A program made the translations under genes and the position numbers. This document shows positions 1 through 12,575 of a stretch of DNA of 64,000 nucleotides, piece by piece. How positions within the stretch are numbered: position 1 is the first letter of the stretch; every line of letters begins with the position of its first letter. The notes under the pieces were generated by a model. The model was given only the letters and a program-made list of their open reading frames with translations, ran no database searches and had not been told where the DNA came from. This stretch comes from Hydractinia symbiolongicarpus (lineage: Eukaryota > Cnidaria > Hydrozoa > Anthoathecata > Hydractiniidae): assembly GCF_029227915.1 (NCBI RefSeq), contig NC_079886.1, positions 21,242,501-21,306,500 on the forward strand, in the 5' to 3' direction.

Positions 1-882
1 ACAATACGCTTATTGTGATTGCAAATATATAAATAGATTAGAATAGCATTCAACACAAAAAAATGATTTAGAGAATTGTGTTTTAGAGAGAGCGGGGAAA
101 CTGTATATAATTAAAAGAAAAAAAAAATTCACGTATGCATTGTTCAGAAAAAGGCCTGAATATTGATTTATAATAAACTTTTTTCAGATTACTTATATAA
201 TTTCTAAAAGTGTGTTATTAATGTCATTTGTTTTAAGCATACATAGACTAATAACACTTAACAAGATTAGACTCACATAATTTATTTCTATGTGAGTTTT
301 TTAACTTTGCAGACTCACACAATGTAATTAAGTTTTACAGACTTGTGTAAAATAAAGTCGGATTTCAACCCCTGAATATAGCAGACCTAAAAACTGCTGT
401 TGAAATTTGGTAATTTTGAATGTATTTACAATCTACAAAAGTATTGTAGAAAGGTATCTTAACATTGCGTGCCTCTACCGTGCACGTTGCAATCGATATG
501 CAATATATTTTTGAGCATATCTTTGTCTCTATAGCACTGAATCATATTAAGTCTATCACTCAATGGCATAAATTACTACATATTGATATGCTGAAAATAA
601 ATAAATTTATTTTGTTTTTTTTTACAATACAAAAATAAATATTTATATTTTAAAAACGACAATAAATTTCTAGGTAAATAAAATTAAACATTTTTTCTAA
701 CTAAATGAAGCAAAAACAAATTAAATATAATTTAAGTTCAGAGTTCTTTTTACAAAAATTTTTAATTGTCATTGTTACAATCCAACATCTTTGCATCAGC
801 AAAATTAAACTTTGTCTAAACCTTGGATGAAAGATAAAATGTATTGCACATGTTTTGTTTGTTACGCATATTCTAACCGCGC
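1..882. other. AT-rich intergenic sequence, no gene seen
   Basis: I see no exon with plausible splice sites or a recognisable protein here. A short perfect-arm hairpin (ACTCACATA / TATGTGAGT) lies near 270-297. The only open frame at the right edge overlaps repeat-like sequence and resembles nothing I know. Confidence 0.5.
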
Positions 883-1026
883 ATGTCAACATGCTGCAAT
901 CTAGAGCTATTTGCATGTGCACCTCAGCATGATAGCGAAAAATATGGCGAGCAAAATTGCTTGCGTAGACACTCTGACGCGAGCAATTAATTGCTCGGGA
1001 GGTTATTTGCTCATGGCAAGGCCTGT
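883..1026. repeat. CAGGCC-family DNA-element end fragment
   Basis: This stretch is rich in GCGAGCAA-type motifs and ends in AGGCCTG near 1020-1026. That resembles the end of the hAT-like element at 58660-60151, which also has GCGAGCG subterminal motifs and an AGGCCTG end. No matching left end is visible, so this is probably a solo end or truncated copy. Confidence 0.35.
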
Positions 1027-1073
1027 TACTGCAGACAGAATACAGTCAAGGAAAACCGCTAAACGTAGGATAC

Positions 1074-1453
1074 CAGGGTGGCTCCTCATCGAAAACGCCG
1101 CAAAAAATTTGGCCTGGAGAAGCCTGAAAAAACCTGAAACAACATTTTTTTAAACATTTATTACCATGTATAATTTATTCTTTTAATGTCAAGCAGTGGT
1201 AGTCGAAGAGTTCTGAAAAAAAATGTTTTTTATATCATTTATTCCACAAATGGCTGTTATAAAATCCTACAAATAATAAACTGAGAGTGCAAGGTAAAAA
1301 TAGCACCTTCCTTCTTCAAGACAAAATTTAAATGACAACAAAATGAGTTCCCATGCATTGCATTTCGGGCGGTTTCGGACAAGCCCAGGCTTTTCCAGCC
1401 AGTTACAGACAAAAACCTTGAAAAAACCCTGAAAAACGCCTGCAGCCACCCTC
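1074..1453. repeat. Short inverted-repeat element (MITE-like)
   Basis: The left end reads AGGGTGGCTCC and the right end, reverse-complemented, reads AGGGTGGCTGC, so roughly 380 bp is bounded by short imperfect inverted repeats. Both ends also carry repeated CCTGAAAAA motifs in opposite orientation. There is no coding capacity, so it looks like a non-autonomous DNA transposon. Target-site duplications were not resolved. Confidence 0.4.
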
Positions 1454-2319
1454 ACATATACAGCGCTTTTGGCAAGTCGGCACCCTCATCTCAGGATATA
1501 TACTGCAATTGACAGAAATCAGAAACAGGGTCCTTAGTTTGGCACTTCATGTTGTCAAACAATAAGGTTGATTTGGTTCGGAGTAATACCACTTGCCGAA
1601 ACACTTTATCCATCCAGAATAAATAGGACATTCACCATACCACTTTCTTGCTAAGAAATTTATTTCCTGATTTATCTTGATCCGAAAGAAAACATATAGA
1701 AAATCGTTTTAGATAATTCTTAAAAATATTTCGCCTGGAGACCCAGCATCATTTATCTTTTCACCGGGAAACCAGTATAGTTAATGTTGGAAAAATTTAA
1801 ACCCTGACTGACTTTGGGCCGCAAACAAATTTCTAGTAGTTAACTAAGTTAAAAAAATTAGCAATAACAGACAATATCTACCTATATGTTTTACAAATAG
1901 AAGAGAACAGTATGTATTGCAATGTAGTGATATTAAAACGGAGATCGTTTTCTGTTTAAAGGTTGCCTCTGACGTTATAACAAGGTAATCTTAATCGAAA
2001 GAAACCATTAAAACATATAGAAAAAAGTATTATTTAATGATTTACTTACAAAATAAAAACATAAACACGATTTACTTATTCCATGTTTTCATAAAACCTT
2101 GTGCTTCGATCGCCATTATTGCAGCATTAAAAACACGCTTCAAAATCTTGAAAAAAACATCAGCATACCTCCTGACGTCACAAGAGCCAAAACCACAGAC
2201 CATCTTGCAGCATGAAAACGACAAAGCGAGATTTCTATATGAAACTAATTATTAAGAAGTTGTTCCGCTATCACAATTCTAATTAGCTTTAAAAATATTT
2301 TCTTTTTCATATTGTAAAC
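1454..2319. other. Intergenic, no gene seen
   Basis: This is AT-rich sequence without a supported exon. A short motif near 1471-1488 (AAGTCGGCACCCTC) recurs near 61229-61243 at the other end of the window, so it is part of an interspersed repeat. Confidence 0.45.
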
Positions 2320-3430
2320 ATGGTTTGGTGTGCAGCAGTAGGATGGTAAAGTTACAGAGCAAAAAATCAAAACTTATCTTTTTTTAAGCTGCCAAAGGAT
2401 AAAAAGCTTGCTGCAGAATGGAAAGCAAAAATAAAGCGGGAAGATCTTCCTCAGCTAGTTTTTCTATGCAAAAATCATTTTGAAGGGCACTGTTTTGATC
2501 AGTCGATTGAGATTCGAAATCGTCTAATGACAAGTAAGTAATAATTGCATTTTCGCATACACAAACTCGCAATCATATTCCTACTTGCGTGATGGTTGTA
2601 ATCTTAGGCGAGAAACCTCAAAGACGAAAGTTGGTATCAGATGCAATACCAACATTATTTGCACATTGTGTGACAGCACCAAAACGAAAAAGTGTAAAGT
2701 TGAAGATTGAAAATTGTCAAGTAAGTGCAGTAAATGTAAAATATAATTCTTATAATTCTGCTTTCTTAATTTTGTTTGATCTTTTAAGATGATGAAAAAT
2801 TTACTTGAACCAACCAATGTGAATGATGTCGAGGCAGAAGGAATCCATTTTAATTCTGATTTATGTGAACCCGGTAGTTTGGGAAACAGTAAATTTGCCC
2901 ATGTAGAAACGCAAACGGAACCCTGCTGTCAGCGTAATTACGGAACGCAATTTAAGGCAACATTTTTGCGTAATTTTTATTGTGTTTAAATATGTTATGT
3001 TATTAATATAACAACTGCTTCAATTTAATTTTAGACTAAAACGAAGCACAAAAAAATTGAGGCAAATCCAAAATTTAAAGATTCATCAAGTCAATGCAAT
3101 TTACTGGGTGATGCAGGTATTAACGCATTTTCATCTGATTTATAAGCATACATTACGTAACAATAATAGCAGTGTAATTATCGCTTTAGGCGTCACTGAA
3201 ATTATACCATCTGACTTGGAGGATAAAATCCAGGCCCTTTCTGATGTACTCGGCATCCCAAATCTTTCCAGCATTATTAAACGGTTTTACCAACAACAGC
3301 ACAACAGGCCTTTGCAAATCAGTCCAAGAAAGAGATAGTGAGCCACATTGTAGAAACTTATAATATTTGGAGCATGAATGTACCTCCTGATGCCGTCCCG
3401 TTCGAATCTTCATTTGCATTTTGCGCCAGG
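2320..3430 (+). pseudogene. THAP-domain protein gene, broken
   Basis: The first exon (2320-2533) begins MVWCAAVGW and hits a stop at 2347-2349, exactly where the second cysteine of the C2CH zinc finger is expected. The frame then continues as a good THAP domain: SFFKLPKD, then a tryptophan helix and LCKNHF as the C-x2-H half. A donor at 2534 joins an acceptor before 2615, restoring RRKLVSDAIPTLF, the typical end of a THAP domain. Exons 3 (from about 2790) and 4 (from about 3036) keep compatible frames and include ETQTEPC. The end near 3380-3430 contains VPPDAVPFESSFAFCAR in another frame. THAP domains bind DNA and occur in host regulators and in P-element or Kolobok-type transposases; which this was is unclear. 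The damage is small, so a sequencing or assembly error cannot be excluded. Confidence 0.6.
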
Positions 3431-4072
3431 TAAGTAAACGAACCAGTCATAAATTTCGTAAATTTTGAATTTTTTAACTGACAAGTGTAACTAGGTTTAA
3501 CTAACAAGTACTTCGAAACATATCAACAAGGCATTCTAAACACGAATTAGTCAGTAGAATATATCACCGTGAGGCATCCTATAATTCTTTTGTCCTTGTG
3601 ACGTCAATTATCCAGCCATTATGAACTTCAAAGTTCGAGAAGAAGCGTGAGCATGATAAAGCCGCATCATGAAGTGAGGTAGCTCAAAATTTGAAAGTTT
3701 ATTTACAATTATTTGCTGTACTAAACTTTTCTGTAAAAAACGAATGTTATTTTCTTAAACACTTATATGAATAGCACTTAATTAGGTAGCATCATTAAAA
3801 CGTCGGAGGGAACCTTTAAAACAGGGACTTGTTTTTCTGCAGAATCAAACGATGTGTTTACATTCTAAACACTTACCTCGCAGCTTTTTCCGCCATTGAA
3901 TTTTGGCCTCGTTGTACTCTTGCTGAATCAGCAGATATTTAATTATGATCGGCATCATTTATGATAAATCATCCAATCAGAAGCGCCAGATTAAAATTAA
4001 TTATTTTCGCAAAAAATCGTGGATGATAGATTCAAGGGACGGTATGAAAACCTGAACATATAACCTAAAAAC
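3431..4072. other. Intergenic region upstream of PPCS
   Basis: About 640 bp lie between the THAP relic and the PPCS start codon. It should contain the PPCS promoter and 5' UTR, but I recognise no TATA box or other defined element. Confidence 0.4.
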
Positions 4073-7000
4073 ATGGCTGACTGGAACGAGTACTTTTCCA
4101 AAACCAGGCCACCATCTAATTTAGATGAGGCAAAGAGAACTATCCAGGACTTTGCTATTAAGCATCGTCAACTCGGTAGAAACATTGTGCTGGTTACGGT
4201 GAGTGTAAAAGCAAAAATTATGCGAAATCACGAAAGGAGAGAGAATAATTAGTGTTTTGCATTCTTAATTACATCAAGACTTAATTTTTTTGCATAGATT
4301 AATATCAAAAATAAATACAAATATATCGCGGGAGAAATCGAAAAATAATAAGGAAGTAGGAAAATACAAGAAGAAGCTTCTTCAAAATTTGAATTTTCTT
4401 CTATATCACAACAAATTTTATCACACTACCACACCTTTTGAAATTTTAGACATATAAAGATGGCTTGTCCAATGTAATGTCAAACATCTGGTTTAGCAAT
4501 TTTAAATTCAAGTTTTATTTTTTAGTATTATTTTTTAGTTTTTATTTATGAGTGAGTTTGTTGATGTCTAAAAATAATTTTTGTTTAGAGTGGAGGAACG
4601 ACAGTTCCAATTGAAAGCAACACTGTCCGTTTCGTTGACAACTTCAGCCAAGGGACAAGAGGAGCATGTTCTGCAGAGTATCTTTTCACAATTTATATAA
4701 AAGGAGTTTAAGCCTAAAAAAGATATGTATATTTAGTCAGCATGCTTTCGAAAAGACAATCGATGAAGCAGGGCATATGTAGCTATATTTCCATTATATA
4801 TAATGCTTTTTATAAATATGTCAACAAAGACGACCATGATAAATAAATCAAAGTTTCTGTATTCTCTATATATGAATTAAACATTTTAACTTACTCAAAT
4901 CAAGCTTTTTTGCACCAAGCTACCTCTTGATGTGGTTTTCGAAAGCAGCATCACCTTGTTGTCGCCTTATTTTTTGATAGTGTTCCTGGCATGCAGTTAC
5001 AACAGTTCTACCATTTCCTAACATAATCACTAACATATTTTTAAATTAGATAAGGTAGCGTCTGCTACATTGCCTGCTACAGCAAGGAATGAAGCATTGT
5101 AACTAATAAAAGCTCTAAGCAAAAATTTATTTGACAAATATTTTGAGCTTTAACAAAATCAGTAAAAACAGTTTTTAATCAAAGGCGGATTTAGGATTTT
5201 ATTGACTTGTGTAAAATAGCCCGGAAGAGGCTTAATTGCTTTGTCAGTGCAATCAAAGACAACTGTTAAGCGGGATAAGCCCTCTGATGGTAAAAACAGC
5301 TTAAAAATCAAAAACTAACCGAGTGGTTGATAAATCGCTTAACTTTTCATTTTTACATTTTTAAGTCACAAAAATTTTATTTTTTTTGGACAACTTTAAA
5401 CAAGGATTCCAAACATCTAATTTTCTTTAAATTAAGTATTACATTTGCGTCTTTAATATTACATAAAATCTTGGGCTCTCAAGATATTTTAATATCATAA
5501 ACTTTTTAATCAACTTGTGAGGTGAAGTAAACTTTATTTGAAAACTAAGGTCAATTTTAATTAAAAACTAAAATCACTAGAAACCTATAAAGATAACCAA
5601 AAACAAATAATTTTTTAACCCAGTCAGTGTTAACTATGTAAAAAAAACTAAACAAAAATTTTAAACTTGGTCAAAATTTTACAACTTTTTGCTAACGAAA
5701 TGTTGATGGTAGTTATAAAGATAGAATTTAACTAAACAAAAATGTAGCAACCTGACCTGTTAGTCTAGGATTGTTCTGCCATAAGGTTTCCATTTTACAC
5801 CAGTTGCCTACACCAGATGGATAGTGAAGCCGTCACCAACACAGAAAATTAAATATTTTGCAGGATAAAAGAGCAGCAATTTTTTTCTGACAGAAACAGA
5901 CCATTGAACTCAGGGGCAGAGAGTGGGGAATCCGAAAACCAGTTTTATACACCAAAGGCGTGGGTACAGGTGTTATCATGCTGTGTTCAGACTTTAGGGG
6001 CAAAATTAAAAACAACAGGCTCACATATACATATTAACTTTTTAGAGATAAATTTTTGCTGGTGTATAACCACTTGTGGTTAAGTTAATCCACCAATTTA
6101 ATTGAATTCTGTTTTTCTGTGTTGAGCGTTTATATTGTTTTATGCATTTGAACTGATGTTTATATATACCGCATTTTATACTTTTTCTTTGTGTAAATAA
6201 TAGTTTTCCCGTTAGAAAGTCGAAAAAGCTATTTTACTTTTCTGCTTTTGTTTCAAATTTAACTAAAATTTAAAGACTTGCATTTCATGAACTAAACATT
6301 ACATTAAAATTAAAGGACTATATTGAGAACAAGACTTAAAAGCAAGTAGTAAGAATTCTAAAAGTATGTTGCTATTAAATATGTGAAATCATTAGCTAAC
6401 GTAAGTTAGAAACTTGCACTTTCATAACATGCCATGACAGAGCTGAGGCTAGTGAAAGATTATATGCCAAAATTAATCAGGTGTATGCCATTTCTTCAAT
6501 TTCCCTATCATGGCTTGGGTTCAGCTGAGGCTATGGTAACATTTACTTGCTCTTACCTTCCTTTTTTTGCTTCCCAATTCATAGCCTCCATAGTCATTTT
6601 ATAACCTTCAGATGACTTTTCAACATGATCATTGAAGCCTACCACAACAATTTAACTATCTTCAAACGTTAATATGACTGCTATTACCTCATCCTTAAAA
6701 TTTAACCTTTACTTCCTCGCGAGTCTGCACTGTGAAGCATAAAGTAACACAAAAGTGATGATTCTACCTGTCAAAAAATTTATCAATATAATATGACTAT
6801 TAACACTTAAACAGCTATTACTTTGTCTACTCACTTCTCATTAATACTATTATATACCCAGGGTAGGCTCTTTAGCTTCCATTGGTACTGTTATCGGGTG
6901 AAGGGTGTCCTAGTGCATTTAGGTGGGCAACCACAACAGCTGCTCAGCTAGAAGGTTATACTCCTACCTCACTGAAGCTCCTCTCTACCCAACTTACTGA

Positions 7001-10000
7001 GCAAAACACATAACTGTTTGCAGACTGGACTTGGTGTTTTTTAAAGTGACACCCCAAGTGGCCTTTTACAGGAATTTCACTATTGCCCCTTAGGTATGGT
7101 AGAGGATGTCATATATTCATCATCTTTGAGTTTACAGATTCTGCTTGTGTGTTTAAGCTGAAAAGGTTTTCTTGTTTTAAGGCCTGAGCAAAAGCTGCAT
7201 TTTGCTCTGATTTTAATATTTATTCTTAACCTTTTGAAAGATATTTTTTAATGCAAGGTTATGCTGTGATATTCTTGCATCGGCAAAGATCTTACGAGCC
7301 ATTTTGCAGGCATTTTGAAGGACACAATGCTCTTGATCTGATGGAGCTGCAGGTTGATAACAATGGGAGCTGTAGAGTTACTGGTATTTTTTGTATTTTT
7401 AGGGAATCAATATTTTAAATAAAAAAATAGTTTTATTATACTTTCGAATTTCTCAAATTTTTGTATTAAAAAATTATTGTGTTTTGCATGACCTGTACCT
7501 TGTACCTGGTGTGAAAACTTTTGCCTGATTCTTATCATACCAATTATATATGTATACAACTTTTTATTACCCTTCTTTTATAAGTGGATGAATCAAGAGC
7601 ACCTGGTCTGACAGATATTGTCCGAAGATACAAAGAGGTATCATGATTGTTTCTAGATATGTTCAAAGTTATAGGCAATAATGTTAAAATTTAAAAAATT
7701 GCCAAATTTAAGAAAACAGTCTTTCTTGGATTTAATTTCACGGATGAGATTAAATTTTGCAGCTGGAAAAATTCACAATTTTAGGGGTGATCTGCTTGGT
7801 AGATTGCAGTATTCATGATTCATTAGCAAAATCTTTCAAGAAAGAGAAAAAATGTTAATAAGCAAACTTTAATGTATTATGAAAACTGCCCCTTGATTAA
7901 GGCATCCCTTTTAGAACCGCCGTCTTAATTGATAATTAGAAAAGAATAAATTTTAAAACAAGCTCAGTAAATTTATTTCATCAAAAATTTAGTCGAAAAA
8001 CTCAAAAAACAATGTTAACAGCTTATATTCAATTTTAACTCTATGAATGCCTGAGTTTAAAATAATATTGGGAATTTAATTTTGTGACCTTGTGTTTTTT
8101 GTAGTAAACTTGTTTTGCGATTTATCATTTTACTTTTTTTTTCCTTTTTTTGAAACATTAGTAAACTTGAGCTACATATTTTTTTAGGTTCAAAGTGGTT
8201 GCTTGCTCCTTAAAATTGGTTTCATGACACTTTCTGACTATTTATTTCTTCTACGTGCATCAGCTGAAGCTCTGTCCCCCTTGGGTTCCCATGTCATGTT
8301 CTATTTGGCTGCTGCAGTGTCAGATTTTTACATTCCTGAAAATGAAATGGTTGGTATACCTGTTTGTTATTGACTTCTTTTGTGTTTCTTACATATTGTT
8401 GACTTGTTTGCTTTATCTGTATATTTTTGCTCTAGGCGGAACATAAAATTCAGTCATCAGAAGGAGGGTTTAGTTTGAATATGTCTCCTACACCAAAAAT
8501 GTTAAGCCCTTTGGTGAAGGAGTGGGCAAAATCTGCATTTGTGGTGTCTTTTAAGGTATTTAGACTATCTTTTAAAAATATGTATTTTTTGAAAATACAT
8601 ACTTTTCGTCTCTTTTTGAAACAACCATTTGGAAAAATGTTGTGATTACGTCTTCAAAAAATTGCTGACATTGTATATTGACATATTATTTGTATGTTAC
8701 CTTATAGTCAGAAATTTTCGCGACATTTTAATTTTGCGATAGAAATTTTGGGTCAATTTCGCAATTTTTATTTTCGCGATTCGTTGCCTTGAATTTTTTT
8801 CGCGACATATAATTTTCGCAAATTTCATAGAGGTACGGAGTTGAGGAAAAAACAAAATTTCATGTTTCTTTCATACTTGTCTTCTTATGATCCCTCCCAA
8901 GTTGAGGAATCTGAATCTAAGTGAGTTTCGATTATGGTACCATCAGGCGAGTGACTTGGACAGACCATTGCAAGGTCTACTTGAGAAAATTCTTCTGTAA
9001 ACGTCTGTACTGCGGGTAACATATCAATATCACGAAAAGGATCAAGTGAAGGAAGTTTAGAACTTCCTAACTTAATTGCATCAGTAATGCCTGAACGAAG
9101 TCAACCATTTTGCACAACTGTGTGTCCTTCTGGAGATGACATTTTGTTAAAATACTCTATAAGCCATATCGCACGCAGAGGTTTCATGATTGGTGACTTA
9201 ACATCAACTTTAACACTTTGAACATCAGCACCACCCTCCAGCTGTAATAAAATTTGCTTGCTGCACCATTGAGAGAATTTGCTTCTCATGAAAATGTTGA
9301 AATGTCCGTTCACGGTCAAGTCAAGCGGCTGGTATAAGTGTGTCATATTAGCAGGAGTCTAACCAGTAAAATGCTATTTTCCTTTAAAAGATTCAAAACA
9401 TTGTCCGTCATTTGCCCCCTGAAGACATCCATAACTAGTAATGCTTGAGGAGTTGGTAAAAGATTTCAGAACTGCGTTCTTTTTCTAAATACAGGATAAT
9501 GATTTTCTTTATCAATTTTATAGATTCGTCTGTGTTGCTATAGTGTTTAGGGTTAGTATATAATAAAAAGGTATCATGCAAGTCAACTTTTGGATGGCTT
9601 TGAAATGGTTTCCGGCGTATATCATCTGCATTGGTGGGAATTTGCCTTCTAATGTAATCCTATGGTAGCTGTCATACTTCTTTTGTCAGAGCAATCGAGA
9701 CTGACTTGGTATTTTTTTCTGTCATTGTTGTTTTCCCGACTGTCACATACTTCGAATTTGTTTGATCCAGGCTTAAGATCAGCGATGGAGGGATTTCATA
9801 CTTTTCAACTTTAGAAACAATGTCGTAGGTAAACATTAACTCTGCGTCTTTTCGCGCACCTTCTGGTCTTCCAAATTTACCAGTTGTTCGAACTCTTCTA
9901 ACAAAATTTATACGTTTAAACAAACTTCTTCTCCAGGATCTGTTTCTAAATTGAATTTGTTCCAGCTCATATTCCGAATATCCTTTTACCAAAGGATCAG

Positions 10001-12575
10001 CAACAGATATGGCGACACTTGAGTTAACTACACTACCGCGCGATCTTGTTGATTTTAAAAACTTTTGCACCATCACATCGATTTTTCCAAGGAGCAAAAT
10101 TCTTCCACTTTTTTTAGCTTTCAAAATCTTATTGGGTGATTGCCTTTGGATTCTTGACTCCTTCAGCTCTTCTTGGTACTGCTTTTTGAATGTTCTAACA
10201 GTGCTTTCTTTTAGCCCAGCAAATTTGTTTTTAAAGTGAGTAATAGCTTTACAGTTTCCGTTTTCACTTGCGTATTTTCCTATTTTGAATCGATCGTCTT
10301 CACTGTATAATTTATATTTTCCTCTTTTTTCTGACATTTTCGAAATGTTTTGTACAGCTGCTTCGTAGTCTAGTACTCCGAAACCAAATACCGGCTGAGG
10401 TGGAAGCGAGGTAAATAATTTTTGTTGCTGGTTGTCTTCGCATTCTTTTGCCGTCTGCAAAGAATTCCGTTCATTTTTTTCTTGGTGTTTTTTTGCTTTT
10501 GCAAGGCTGCGTATCATCGACATGTTGTTATCTTTGCTGTTATGATGTTCTTCCAACTTTGTATAGCGGCAAAAGAATCTCGAAAGTGGCCGTTAACACA
10601 TAAAAGTTATAAATGGTATGGCTGACATGGTTTCTACTATTCATATGTATACCTGCTCCGCTATACAGGTGGCATGAATTATCATTTCTATTACAATGTC
10701 ACTATCTTCTTTGCTGTAGCAGCCTCGAGATTTTTTTTACATTTCATCAAGTGTTATACAAGCCTTGGATATGTAATATATAACCAAGAGCTTATCAACA
10801 GATTAACAAGAACAGGTTCTTCAGTAACGATAATAGTCTTTTAATTCGAATTTTCACTTTCTTTGTTTTAGACATGTTGCAACACTACGGGAGTGTCAGT
10901 CTGATTTCCTGTCTGATTATTTTTATAATTTTCTTTTTGCGTTACGAGTTTGATGAACAGTCCACGATACTCTCGTGAAGTATAATTTTATTGAGTTATG
11001 TTATCACACCACAAAATCTTTGAATTTTCTGTGGCCATAAGAGGATTTCATTTTTATAGATCAATTTGGCAACCACAAGAACATCAGATTCTTAGCCGTG
11101 TTTTCGAATGAGGAAACCACTAATGACATGTTTGCCGTCAAAACTTGTGATGAAAATGGAAGAACAGTGGGTCATAAAATCGGTCTCGCCATTTACCTTG
11201 GGACGAGAGGTCTTGTTCTTCATTTCAGCTGGAATATGCTAAAAATCAAGGTCAAAACCCACCTCCATAGGAGAACGTCGAAACGAAATCCCATACTTTC
11301 TTTTAGACCCATGCCCTCCTCTTCTAGCCTTCGGTATCTGGTTAGGAATGTCACTAGGGATAAAAGAATTAAAACTGAAGAGGTTTCATAGGTGTAAGAG
11401 TTAGACAGGAAAGTTTAAAAAAAGAGGAAATTTCATAAAAAAGGAGATCGATGATTTATAACACAAAATGCCATTTAGGTTAACAGGCGAACCACCATCT
11501 GAAATTGTGTTTATAAGTGCATTTCTTCCTTGATTTTCCCGCGTTTTATCAAACTGGGTATCACCAGAATTATTTTGTTGCGAAAATTTTACGTCTGCTA
11601 CCCTGTGGAGTCTAAAAAATGAAGAAAAAAAGAAAATATTTCGCGGTTTTTATTTTCGCGATTTCGTCAATTAAATTTTTTTCGTGGCATTTTAATTTCG
11701 CGAAAATGCTTAAAAATCTTGAAAATTAGTTGTCGTGAAAATTTCTGACTATAAAGTATTTGCCTATCCGCTTTGTTAACGTTCACATTGGCAGGGTGAA
11801 TGTGATTTAAGAAAACAAGTACAATAGTTCCTAATTGTGTAATGCAAATGCTTTTCAGCTTGAAACAGATGTCAACATTATATCAAGAAAAGCGAGAGAA
11901 GCCCTCCAAAAGTACAATCACCAGGTATTTTTTTTCGAATTATCTGCACACTTTGTAATTAGTGAACACATCAATCTGTCCCACTAGGGTGACAAAAAAC
12001 AACTGTAGATCAGCAACTGCTATTGTCGGCCAAATTCTGCTTAGCATGTGCTGATTGCTAACGTGAGCTTCCTGAGCAGTCTAATTAACTCATGGAGTTC
12101 TTTTGTTACTACTTTTAAGCATTGAGAAGTAACTCGGTTTTATTTTCAGGCATACTTTTAAACTCAATCTGTGAAATGTTAAGTGCACTGGAAATTTTGT
12201 TGATTCTTAAAACATTAATATATGCAGAATTTTTTATTTGTGAGAAAATCATCACCTAGATTACTGACAGATGATAGGGAAAACAACTGTCAGAATTTCG
12301 AAATAAAGACTGGATCACTGATAACATTTCTATGTTAATGAGATTTCTGTTTTAGATTGACTTACAAACTGTTTCTGTTTCAGGTTGTTATTGCAAATAT
12401 ACTCCAAACAAGAAAGAAAACTGTTGTTTTGGTTACACCATTTGATGAAGTGCCAATATGGATGAGTGATCAAGATCTTGAAATGGGAAAAGAAATTGAG
12501 GAAAAGATTGTGTCAGAGTTAACACGAAGACATTTTGCCATGAGTTCTGGTGAGAATAGTGGGACTCAAAATTAA
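4073..12575 (+). CDS. PPCS: Phosphopantothenate--cysteine ligase
   Basis: This enzyme joins 4'-phosphopantothenate to cysteine, the second step of coenzyme A synthesis, in the cytosol. Eight exons fit GT-AG sites: 4073-4198, 4589-4677, 7241-7383, 7585-7637, 8188-8349, 8436-8555, 11859-11924 and 12384-12575. They sum to 951 nt and 316 aa, close to the roughly 311 aa of the human enzyme. Visible hallmarks in order are [13 protein letters not shown] (nucleotide-binding N-terminus), [46 protein letters not shown], and VVIANIL near the C-terminus. The exon 3 start at 7241 was chosen because it alone restores the frame across [11 protein letters not shown]. Intron 6 (8556-11858) is long because it hosts a DNA transposon; intron 2 is also about 2.6 kb. 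The upstream neighbour is a THAP relic. A POU gene lies downstream on the same strand. All motifs are intact, so the gene is probably functional. Confidence 0.95.
4678..7240 (+). other. PPCS intron 2 (about 2.6 kb)
   Basis: This is a long AT-rich intron with no supported nested gene. It holds a diverged fragment of the tRNA-SINE family at 6478-6552. Open frames inside it are not conserved and contain no recognisable domain. Confidence 0.7.
6478..6552 (-). repeat. Diverged tRNA-SINE fragment
   Basis: The stretch TATGCCATTTCTTCAATTTC through GGCTATGGTAACATTTACTT closely follows the body of the SINE copies at 21616-21963 and 62447-62802, where the same block lies internal to the tRNA-like head. 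Neither the head nor the GATA tail is recognisable here. It is an old, partial copy in PPCS intron 2. Confidence 0.55.
9101..10556 (-). pseudogene. Pogo-like transposase, frameshifted
   Basis: The first half is a 294-aa open frame (9672-10556) with an N-terminal helix-turn-helix region ([20 protein letters not shown], then [10 protein letters not shown] and ESTVRTFKK), followed by [17 protein letters not shown] and the start of the DDE catalytic domain ([11 protein letters not shown], where the aspartate sits in the first catalytic position). A stop follows KEV. Beyond it, shifted frames preserve [13 protein letters not shown] (second catalytic aspartate) and then [17 protein letters not shown], the conserved block near the third acidic position, at 9101-9440. 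At least one frameshift lies near 9360. This order matches pogo/CENP-B-type transposases known from many animals. The copy cannot encode a full transposase as it stands. Confidence 0.85.
10998..11395 (+). pseudogene. HIRAN-domain gene, decayed
   Basis: From ATG at 10998 the frame reads [20 protein letters not shown], which aligns without gaps to KVFEFSAAVRGYHYYKSFWN of the intact HIRAN protein at 16591-17214. A stop (TGA, 11109-11111) and a frameshift follow. The next frame continues with [18 protein letters not shown], matching FDRFAIKVCEIGDTNAVGH of the intact copy. A further shifted piece reads [12 protein letters not shown], corresponding to the PREIS-containing helix. HIRAN domains in HLTF and Rad5 bind 3' single-stranded DNA ends. 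Here the gene lies inside a pogo-like element, opposite in orientation to the transposase. Confidence 0.75.

Larger units (their letters stand above)
8705..11751. mobile_element. Pogo-like DNA transposon with a HIRAN cargo gene, decayed
   Basis: The left end begins TAGTCAGAAATTTTCGCGAC and the right end, reverse-complemented, matches over about 21 bp with one mismatch (G to A at position 16). Both ends are flanked by TA (8703-8704 and 11752-11753), the target duplication expected for pogo/Tc1-mariner elements. The next 100 bp at each end are packed with TTTTCGCG and GCGATT motifs. Inside are a broken pogo-type transposase on the minus strand (9101-10556) and a broken HIRAN gene on the plus strand (10998-11395). 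The element is about 3,047 bp and lies entirely within PPCS intron 6, so it does not interrupt coding sequence. The terminal motif AGAAATTTTCGCG is shared with the second HIRAN element at 16286-17538. Confidence 0.85.
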
